Shown in pieces: positions 1-5,049 of a stretch of 7,235 nucleotides of DNA. Source of the stretch: Methanomassiliicoccales archaeon (GTDB lineage: Archaea; Thermoplasmatota; Thermoplasmata; Methanomassiliicoccales; JACIVX01); contig JAJRAG010000131.1 of the NCBI GenBank assembly GCA_028682925.1, positions 1 through 7,235 of the forward strand, in the 5' to 3' direction. A program made the translations under genes and the position numbers. Within the stretch, counting starts at the first letter, position 1; each line of letters begins with the position of its first letter. Under the pieces are notes generated by a model, which worked only from the letters and a program-made list of their open reading frames with translations, was not told the origin of the DNA and did not search any database.

Positions 1-101
1 TATGGTTCAATTACCGAGTACCGTTCTGTTATCTCGCACCTCTCTTCTCTGATGACAGGGATGCCATCGAACCGCGGCGGATTCACGAGCAGCACTTTCA
101 T
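1..101 (-). CDS. Cobalamin-binding radical SAM protein, N-terminus only (cut by left window edge)
   Basis: Reading the minus strand from ATG at 101-99 gives 33 codons open to the window edge, starting MKVLLVNPPRFDG and continuing through IREERCEITERYSV. The KVLLVNPP strand followed by a conserved R/E-rich stretch is the usual opening of B12-binding-domain radical SAM proteins (the BchE/methyltransferase-like group). That is family recognition; the CxxxCxxC cluster motif would lie outside the window, so radical SAM chemistry itself is not seen. The start is well supported: GAGGGG at 113-108 lies 6 bases upstream, and the ATG overlaps the TGA of the preceding glycosyltransferase as ATGA (101-98), indicating translational coupling. 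Its place as third gene in a glycosyltransferase run suggests methylation or another radical modification of a sugar or lipid, which is inference. The substrate is unknown. Confidence 0.8.
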   Translation of the reverse strand, partial: MKVLLVNPPRFDGIPVIREERCEITERYSVIEP

Positions 102-1303
102 CCAAGACCCCTCACAACGTCTTCATAAGCCTCCGATGTCATCATAGCCATTCTGGTCGCACTGAAGTCGTTCTCGGCTCTGATCCGTGCGTTGTCCCCT
201 ATCCTCTCACTGACCGTCTTGTCTGACAAAATCCTGAGAATGCTCTCCGCCATTACCAGAGGGTTACCTGGTTCGAAAAGGACACCATCTTGCTTGTCTC
301 TGATCATCTCAGGTATCCCGCCGACCCTCGAAGCGACGACCGGCAAGCCGGACGCCATCGCTTCCAATATAGTCATTGGGAAGCTCTCAGAATAGCTTGG
401 AAGAATGAAAACGGATGCGAGCGGATAGAGATAGGGCATTTCTTGATACGGCACTTGACTTAGGAATACATAGTGCGACTGAGGCACTCCGTTGCTTTCG
501 AGCATCCTCTTCCAGGGGTCAAAGTTACCGACCCCCGCAAGCACGAGGGTCGCGTCTGTGCTCTGGATTATTCTTGAGAATGCTCCGATTGCTGTGTCCA
601 GCCCCTTCAGCGCGATCAGCCTCCCCGAGAACAGGATGATGTTCTTCATCCCATCCAGCATCGGGAAGTGCTGGAGACATTCCCCCCTGTCTCTTGGTCT
701 GAACATAGATGTATCGACCCCGTTGTGTATGATCCTCGAACGCCGGGGACGCCCAAAAGAGGCCTGATAGAGACCTCGAATGTACTCCGACACGAAGATG
801 ATATTCTCGCACCGCCGAAGATATAGCCACTCGGTCATCGACAATGCTGGATACAATAGATATGTCATCTTCTCAGATCTTTCCAACTGCCTCAGACCGA
901 GATCCGCGCGCATCGTCCCGACTCGCTGTGAGATTATTGTCGTATGGACCGTTGTTATGGAGGGGATTCTATGGTTCAGGAGCTTGAGTATGAGGTCAGG
1001 CATCTGGGCGTGGTTCGCGTGCAATATGTCGAAGTGATATTTCTCCTGAAGCGTCTTGAAGTTGCGCCATAGACTCACTTGGAATTGATTGTTGTACAGA
1101 AATGTATCTCTTGCATTTCCCAAGTTGTGGAGAGTAATGCGATTTGTTATGTCAGAATGATCCTCCTGATCTCCTTTCCTCCTGCTAAGTGAGATTACGT
1201 GAACGTCATAGTCGCTCGGAAGATGCTTGGCCAACTGGGCGGTGTAAGTGCCAATTCCACCCCAGCTCGGCAAGAATTCTGGCGTTACGATCGCGACTCT
1301 CAT
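98..1303 (-). CDS. GT4-family glycosyltransferase (GT-B fold)
   Basis: This is a 401-residue retaining glycosyltransferase of the GT4 type, a usual length for the family, expected to act on the cytosolic face of the membrane with a nucleotide-sugar donor. The N-terminal Rossmann half begins MRVAIVTPEFLP and carries the glycine loop GGIG at residues 15-18. The hinge region contains HNGVDTSMFRP. The C-terminal donor-binding half has GRL...KG with R228 and K233, the expected phosphate-binding pair, and an intact EX7E motif (E306 and E314 in ESFPMTILEA) followed by GLPVVAS and GGIPE. There is no signal peptide. The ATG start is preceded by GAGGGG (1314-1309, 5-base spacer) and overlaps the stop of the upstream GT2 gene as ATGA. 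Its own stop overlaps the radical SAM start in the same way. Donor sugar and acceptor cannot be predicted. Family assignment is firm. Confidence 0.95.
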   Translation of the reverse strand: MRVAIVTPEFLPSWGGIGTYTAQLAKHLPSDYDVHVISLSRRKGDQEDHSDITNRITLHNLGNARDTFLYNNQFQVSLWRNFKTLQEKYHFDILHANHAQMPDLILKLLNHRIPSITTVHTTIISQRVGTMRADLGLRQLERSEKMTYLLYPALSMTEWLYLRRCENIIFVSEYIRGLYQASFGRPRRSRIIHNGVDTSMFRPRDRGECLQHFPMLDGMKNIILFSGRLIALKGLDTAIGAFSRIIQSTDATLVLAGVGNFDPWKRMLESNGVPQSHYVFLSQVPYQEMPYLYPLASVFILPSYSESFPMTILEAMASGLPVVASRVGGIPEMIRDKQDGVLFEPGNPLVMAESILRILSDKTVSERIGDNARIRAENDFSATRMAMMTSEAYEDVVRGLG

Positions 1304-2160
1304 TCATACCCCTCGACCCACTGCTGGGCAAGGGTTGTCGCATCACTTGATTCTTTCTCTGAAACCGGCTCTGCCTGTGCTCTATCCGCGGTCATATATC
1401 TTCTCTGAACTAGTTTCTTGAGGATCATGAATCCAGCCTCCATAGGAATGAGCTTCGATTCGCCCTCTCTGTTCAGATACTTGATTGGTACCTCACCAAT
1501 CTTCAATCCGTTCTTGGCAGATTCTGCGAACATCTCGGCCTCGATATCGAAGTGAGTCGAGTCCAGTCGCATGTTCTTGAGGGCCTGGGTATCGAACCCC
1601 CACATTCCCGTGCACAGATCTGTCACCCGCTTCAAATAAAGTAGGGAAGCCATTTGGCTCAGCATGATATTTCCAAAGTAGTTCAGTCTGGTCATTGAGC
1701 CTTTCTCTATGCTACCTTTGAAACGTGACCCAAGCACGACGTCGTATCCTTTCTCAAGAGCCGTCACGACATCTGCGATGTATCTGGACGGATATGTCCC
1801 ATCTCCGTCCAGCATGATTACGAACTTCGAGTCGAGCAAAACCGAGAGAGCGCCGAGGTCCATGTCAATCCCTGATTTCAGAGATAGTGCTTTGAGGACC
1901 ACTTCCTGTGGGCTCCGAAGCTGGAAGAACTGTCTCATACCGAACCCTTTCCCGTTCCCGTGCTGGGTGAACAGCTTGGCGCCTTTCTCCTTGGCTATCT
2001 CAAGGGTGCGGTCGGTCGAATGGCCATCGACCACTATCACGTCTACCTCATAGCCTTTTGATTTGAGCTCATGGGTCGGGATTCCATCGATGACTTCTCC
2101 AATACAGCGTTCTTCGTTGAGTGCAGGGATCATCACAACTACTTTCGCACCCGGATTCAA
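1300..2160 (-). CDS. GT2-family glycosyltransferase, dolichyl-phosphate sugar synthase-like (DPM/DPG-like)
   Basis: This 286-residue cytosolic inverting glycosyltransferase of the DPM1/ALG5-like GT2 group probably transfers a sugar from a nucleotide donor to a polyprenyl (dolichyl) phosphate. Visible motifs are MIPALNEE near residue 10, VIVVDGHSTDRT with D45, the metal-binding D118-G-D120 in MLDGDGTYP, VLGSRFKG near 142, the VTDLCTGMWGF loop near 179, and GEVPIKYLNREGESKL near 222. No C-terminal membrane helices follow; instead there is a hydrophilic tail of about 28 residues. A segment of roughly 30 residues (about 76-110) between GKG and the DGD motif looks longer than in compact DPM1 proteins. 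The start chosen is TTG at 2160, with GGGAGG at 2173-2168 and a 7-base spacer. An in-frame TTG at 2166 is only 1 base from that SD and less likely. The gene heads an operon with the downstream GT4 and radical SAM genes. Confidence 0.92.
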   Translation of the reverse strand: MNPGAKVVVMIPALNEERCIGEVIDGIPTHELKSKGYEVDVIVVDGHSTDRTLEIAKEKGAKLFTQHGNGKGFGMRQFFQLRSPQEVVLKALSLKSGIDMDLGALSVLLDSKFVIMLDGDGTYPSRYIADVVTALEKGYDVVLGSRFKGSIEKGSMTRLNYFGNIMLSQMASLLYLKRVTDLCTGMWGFDTQALKNMRLDSTHFDIEAEMFAESAKNGLKIGEVPIKYLNREGESKLIPMEAGFMILKKLVQRRYMTADRAQAEPVSEKESSDATTLAQQWVEGYE

Positions 2161-2175
2161 GGTCAAACCTCCCTG
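2161..2175 (-). promoter_or_regulatory. Shine-Dalgarno deciding the TTG start of the GT2 gene
   Basis: On the minus strand GGGAGG (2173-2168) precedes two in-frame TTG codons. The one at 2166-2164 leaves a 1-base spacer, the one at 2160-2158 a 7-base spacer. No in-frame ATG or GTG is similarly placed, so the second TTG is the likely start. Confidence 0.7.
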
Positions 2176-2183
2176 CTAGTCAC

Positions 2184-2210
2184 GACTGGTCGGGTCTGTA
2201 AAGACCAGTC
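2184..2210 (-). promoter_or_regulatory. Leader hairpin just upstream of the GT2 ribosome binding site
   Basis: GACTGGTC (2184-2191) and GACCAGTC (2203-2210) form a perfect 8-bp inverted repeat with an 11-base loop. An overlapping alternative stem, GGTCT/AGACC (2193-2197 with 2202-2206) around a 4-base loop, uses some of the same bases, so the two cannot form together. The element ends 10 bases before the GT2 SD on the transcribed (minus) strand, where it could affect translation initiation, or could act as a DNA operator. There is no T-run after it, so it does not look like an intrinsic terminator. Function is inference. Confidence 0.45.
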
Positions 2211-2212
2211 TG

Positions 2213-2240
2213 AACGTCGTCCCATTTGATGTAACGTCGT
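2213..2240. repeat. Direct repeat AACGTCGT x2, 20-bp period
   Basis: AACGTCGT occurs at 2213-2220 and again at 2233-2240, start to start exactly 20 bp, close to two helical turns. It lies in the GT2 leader next to the hairpin at 2184-2210. It may be a pair of protein-binding half-sites on one DNA face, but an 8-bp repeat is weak evidence on its own. Confidence 0.3.
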
Positions 2241-2284
2241 TTTCCTCCCCCTACGAACTCGGTCGAAGTCTGCTGTGCTTCGGT

Positions 2285-2307
2285 CCGAGAACCTTTGTGT
2301 TTCTCGG
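2285..2307. repeat. Inverted repeat CCGAGAA / TTCTCGG
   Basis: Perfect 7-bp arms at 2285-2291 and 2301-2307 flank a 9-base spacer. The right arm overlaps TGTTTCTC (2298-2305), the same 8-mer that forms one half of the promoter palindrome at 2387-2403. On the plus strand it is followed by four T, but no plus-strand gene precedes it, so a terminator role is unlikely. In minus-strand RNA it would be a stem-loop within the operon leader. Confidence 0.4.
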
Positions 2308-2376
2308 TTTTGCTACTTGCTGTTGACCCCGAGAGGTCTTATTCTCCCTCGAGGGCATCCCTAATTCACACGTCTC

Positions 2377-2403
2377 TATACTTAAATGTTTCTCAGAGAA
2401 ACA
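2377..2403 (-). promoter_or_regulatory. Candidate archaeal promoter with overlapping 17-bp palindromic operator
   Basis: On the minus strand CATTTAAGTATA (2388-2377) is one base from the archaeal TATA consensus TTTAWATA. Immediately upstream, GAAAC matches an A-rich BRE. Those BRE bases are the downstream arm of a palindrome, TGTTTCTC-A-GAGAAACA (plus strand, 2387-2403), with two perfect 8-bp arms around one central base. A regulator bound there would be placed to compete with TFB/TBP. The predicted start lies about 25 bases from the TATA centre, near 2357, upstream of the GT2-GT4-radical SAM run. Promoter function and repression are inference from position. Confidence 0.5.
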
Positions 2404-2521
2404 GCGAGTTCGTTGATCGTTTTCGCTCAAGCCAGACTTTTTCAATATTATCCAATTTGATAATGTTCCGAAATAAGTATCCTCTGTGATTTCCCGTTTA
2501 TTGTCCGCATTCTCCGGGACA

Positions 2522-3181
2522 TCATCGTCGCCGTGACATGACGCTCCTCAATAATACTACACTCCCAAGTATGGTAGTCAAGAAGATCACAAATAGAATC
2601 ATCCGTGATACTCCCAAACCGACAGTGGTCATGTTCTGTACGAAATACACTGTCTCCAGGAGGTCCATCCCAAGGAACGGTAAGATCAGGATCACGACGT
2701 TCCACTTCTCGCTATTGCTGAGCTCTATCGATCTATGAATCGTCCGCGTCGAGAGGACCATCATCGTGAAGACTACGAACGCAACGGAGAATATCACGAC
2801 TTCCGCCTGGATGTCAATGTATGTGTTGAAGGAGTTGAGCGACTCGTATCCGTTGGAGAACGGATACAGTGGAAAGAAATGTCCAAATAGCCAGTCTGCA
2901 GCCAGGTGGGCAGCAGCAGCTACCGATGCGATAAGGACTTGGGCTCTACGAATCTTGAAAAGGAAATGAAGCACTACGAGCGCCACCAGGACGAGAATCG
3001 TGAGTCCGATCATGCTATGGCTGAAGGTCCTCAAATCCTCGAAGTGCAAGAAATCGGGCAGGACAGCGAAGAAGGCAATGTACGGGATGGTGAGTATCAA
3101 GTCCTCCTTACTTCTGCAGTAATACAGGACAAGAGGTGTGCAGGCCAGAAGGGAGACTGCGAGATGACCGGGTAGCCACAT
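2522..3181 (-). CDS. Membrane-bound putative metal-dependent hydrolase, YdjM/DUF457-like
   Basis: This integral membrane protein of 219 residues has about six hydrophobic segments. The DUF457/YdjM pattern of conserved His and Asp is visible in order: GH near the N-terminus (H6), LPDFLHFE (D43, H46), FSHS (H55), and HLAADWLFGH (H92, D96) followed by FPLYPFS. These are the probable metal ligands; the family is predicted to hydrolyse something in or at the membrane, with no well-established substrate. I chose ATG at 3181 because a TATA-like element (3210-3199) is centred about 24 bases upstream and no Shine-Dalgarno is present, which suggests a leaderless mRNA. A GTG at 3187 would add two residues. 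The gene stands alone, divergent from the GT-C gene and 361 bases upstream of the GT2 operon on the same strand. A role in glycan or glycolipid metabolism is guilt by association only. Confidence 0.8.
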   Translation of the reverse strand: MWLPGHLAVSLLACTPLVLYYCRSKEDLILTIPYIAFFAVLPDFLHFEDLRTFSHSMIGLTILVLVALVVLHFLFKIRRAQVLIASVAAAAHLAADWLFGHFFPLYPFSNGYESLNSFNTYIDIQAEVVIFSVAFVVFTMMVLSTRTIHRSIELSNSEKWNVVILILPFLGMDLLETVYFVQNMTTVGLGVSRMILFVIFLTTILGSVVLLRSVMSRRR

Positions 3182-3198
3182 TGGCACCCAATATGCTC

Positions 3199-3210
3199 GA
3201 TAGTTTATCT
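3199..3210 (-). promoter_or_regulatory. TATA-like element for the leaderless DUF457-like gene
   Basis: Minus-strand AGATAAACTATC is centred about 24 bases upstream of the ATG at 3181, the spacing expected when transcription starts at the start codon. No SD-like sequence lies between it and the ATG. The match to the TATA consensus is moderate. Confidence 0.4.
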
Positions 3211-3257
3211 ACTTCACGCGCTAGAAGAACAACGAAACCCTCGTCAGTCGATGGGAG

Positions 3258-3310
3258 TATTAATATTGGGAGTGGCTCAATTACCGAGGGGATTATTCCG
3301 ATTGGGAGGA
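3258..3310 (+). promoter_or_regulatory. Promoter and Shine-Dalgarno for the plus-strand glycosyltransferase operon
   Basis: TATTAATA (3258-3265) is the best TATA-like box on this strand and predicts a start near 3288. GGGAGGA (3304-3310) then lies 5 bases before an in-frame TTG (3316). An ATTGGGAG direct repeat (3265-3272 and 3301-3308) brackets the predicted start; it may be chance, since the second copy contains the SD. Confidence 0.4.
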
Positions 3311-3315
3311 AAGGA

Positions 3316-5049
3316 TTGAAGGATTCCATGGGTTTCCTGAGGATAAGATCGTCCGTGTTGGCGATCCTGGCGTTGGCCGGTTTCGCTGTGATGTTGAGTT
3401 CATCTATCGGATTCGACGTCGGATGGATTTCCCCTAATACTCCCTTCGGTCTGTTCGGGATAGTTCCATTAGGATACTGGCTGGGAATCTCCATCATAAT
3501 GTTCTCCATGATTTTGGGCATTAGGAACCACAACGAACATCTGTTCTTCCTTCAGGCTTTGTTGATGTTCATCTCAATCTGGGGTGCTCCCTCACTCTTC
3601 GAGACATATCCCTCAGTCTGGGATTCCTACCTTCATTTTCAGACGGTCGACAACATGATACGAACAGGCGTGATGGACTTGAATGTCGACTCCTATGGTT
3701 TCAACTATCCAGGCTTCTTCGTACTCGCGGGTCACTACGTTCTCCTTGGGGATCCTCCGATTCTCTCTTACCTACGATTCTATCCGATCTTCGCTTCCGC
3801 TATGACCCTGCTCTCACTCTATCTTCTCGTTCGATGTTATGTTCCGGGACTCCACTATCGGTTCGCTCTGATTATCTGCATTTTAGTCAACGTTTGGATT
3901 CAGGTCCATTTCTCACCTCAGTCCCTTGGTTTCGTCGCGGGGATCCTGTTCTTTGTCTTCTTGGAGAAAGATGGTCTGGAATGGTTGTTTGCCGCTATGG
4001 CCGCTTTCGCTTTTGTTGTCGTGTCGCATCCGACTACTGTCATTTTCCTTATCGGGGCTTTGGTGGTGAGAGAAGTAGCTCTCAGAGGCTATCGACTATT
4101 GAAACGAAAGGCACCGTTAAGGACCGAGAGACCTTGGCCGATATCCATTTTCTTTCTGATATGGATTGCATGGCTATTCACCAATGCCGTCGCGTATTCG
4201 ACTCTCTTGTTGGACATTCTCTTTCAGAGGCTTGGATATTTGAGCGCTCTGCCTGGCGAGGCGGTCGGCACGGTATCGGCGAGGACAGCAGAAAACATAT
4301 TCCCGATTCCTCCCTTGATAAGAACAGGCGTCGTTGGCGCCTTTGTGTTGCTGGCCTTCGTGTCGATTCTGCTAGTGATAATGCAGAAATGGCTGAAAAA
4401 GTCAAAGCGACGGTCACCTGATAGCGGCATCCTACAGGAAAGGAGAATGAAGGTTCGAATACCAGCCAGTGTCCTTGCATTCTTCATACTTCCGTTCATC
4501 GTCGTCCCACTGGACATCATAGTCTTCAAAGGACAATTCTATGACCGAGGACTTCTGTTCCTGGTGCTCGGATCTTCCATCATTATCACGTTGGTCATGA
4601 TTGGCACTTTCAGAGGAGCTCTACGAGCCGTGATCGTCATCCTCGTCGTCGTCCTCGCTGGAGCGGCAATGACAACGACGTTCTATCAAGAAAGTCTTTA
4701 TGCGGTGAGTGCTGAGAGTGTAAACGCATCCGATTTCCTGAACAGCCACATGCAGAACAACTCGATCGTGTTGGGAGGTATGTATCCAGATCCTGTATGG
4801 GGTAATTCCGCCCCCACTAGCATCTCCAAGTTCAGATACGCAACTGCTTTCCCGGATAGCTACAGCAACGTCTCAGAAAGGGCATCTTCCATAATGGCCC
4901 TTGTGTTTGATCGTTCATCAGAGCTTTGGAATAGACAATACGGGACCATTCGTATCTACAATTTCTATCTGGATGAGACTCCCACTCTCGACCGGGTCTA
5001 TGATAGCGGAGCCTACACGATTTACAGTGGAGGAGCCACTAACAGATGA
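3316..5049 (+). CDS. Polytopic membrane glycosyltransferase, GT-C-like
   Basis: About 577 residues with roughly a dozen hydrophobic helices. The layout fits GT-C enzymes that use lipid-phosphate sugars on the outer membrane face: an N-terminal helix, a first large loop with acidic and aromatic residues (SVWDSYLH, D103 and H107; D112 shortly after), then NYPGFF near 130 leading into a helix bundle, and a soluble C-terminal part of about 109 residues (469-577) ending YDSGAYTIY. That C-terminal segment has three N-X-S sequons (N470, N481, N518), consistent with an extracytoplasmic position. I could not assign a named subfamily. The reading frame is open back to 3136, with ATG at 3193 and 3328. 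TTG at 3316 is preferred because GGGAGGA sits 5 bases upstream and the codons before it are AT-rich and overlap the promoter. ATG 3328 is the main alternative. It overlaps the next gene by ATGA. Confidence 0.75.
   Translation: MKDSMGFLRIRSSVLAILALAGFAVMLSSSIGFDVGWISPNTPFGLFGIVPLGYWLGISIIMFSMILGIRNHNEHLFFLQALLMFISIWGAPSLFETYPSVWDSYLHFQTVDNMIRTGVMDLNVDSYGFNYPGFFVLAGHYVLLGDPPILSYLRFYPIFASAMTLLSLYLLVRCYVPGLHYRFALIICILVNVWIQVHFSPQSLGFVAGILFFVFLEKDGLEWLFAAMAAFAFVVVSHPTTVIFLIGALVVREVALRGYRLLKRKAPLRTERPWPISIFFLIWIAWLFTNAVAYSTLLLDILFQRLGYLSALPGEAVGTVSARTAENIFPIPPLIRTGVVGAFVLLAFVSILLVIMQKWLKKSKRRSPDSGILQERRMKVRIPASVLAFFILPFIVVPLDIIVFKGQFYDRGLLFLVLGSSIIITLVMIGTFRGALRAVIVILVVVLAGAAMTTTFYQESLYAVSAESVNASDFLNSHMQNNSIVLGGMYPDPVWGNSAPTSISKFRYATAFPDSYSNVSERASSIMALVFDRSSELWNRQYGTIRIYNFYLDETPTLDRVYDSGAYTIYSGGATNR

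Larger units (their letters stand above)
2167..2521. other. 355-base intergenic region: promoter, palindromes and structured leader, no convincing gene
   Basis: This stretch separates two minus-strand genes. It holds a TATA/BRE candidate (2377-2391), an abutting 17-bp palindrome (2387-2403), a perfect 10-bp palindrome CCCTCGAGGG (2346-2355), inverted repeats at 2285-2307 and 2184-2210, an AT-rich inverted repeat ATTATC/GATAAT (2447-2464) and the AACGTCGT direct repeats. The predicted transcription start near 2357 would give a leader of about 195 bases, long for an archaeal mRNA. A basic 35-codon ORF (2358-2251) begins at that point but lacks other support. I see no clear T-rich terminator for the upstream membrane-protein gene, so some read-through is possible. 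Confidence 0.6.

Noticed and set aside
2163..2225. 20-residue upstream ORF ending at the GT2 start
   Set aside because: The nearest SD-like GGGGGAGG is 18 bases from its ATG, too far, and its bases are already explained by the hairpin and SD.
2447..2464. ATTATC/GATAAT inverted repeat as a terminator for the DUF457-like gene
   Set aside because: Weak AT-only stem with no T-run after it on the minus strand; a second TATA-like element is equally possible, and neither is supported.
8..3287. Near-identical GG(T/C)TCAATTACCGAG at 5-19 and 3273-3287
   Set aside because: A 14/15 match between two places is expected about once by chance in a window of this length; the first copy is coding sequence of the radical SAM gene.
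3108..3533. 141-codon minus-strand frame across the divergent promoter
   Set aside because: Antisense to the start of the GT-C-like gene and overlapping the DUF457-like start; no family resemblance.
3834..4421. 195-codon plus-strand frame within the GT-C-like gene
   Set aside because: Alternate frame of a convincing membrane protein; Cys/Arg/Ser-rich, unlike a real product.
4634..4657. GTC-rich simple-sequence tract
   Set aside because: Explained by a Val/Ile/Leu run of a membrane helix in the GT-C-like protein.
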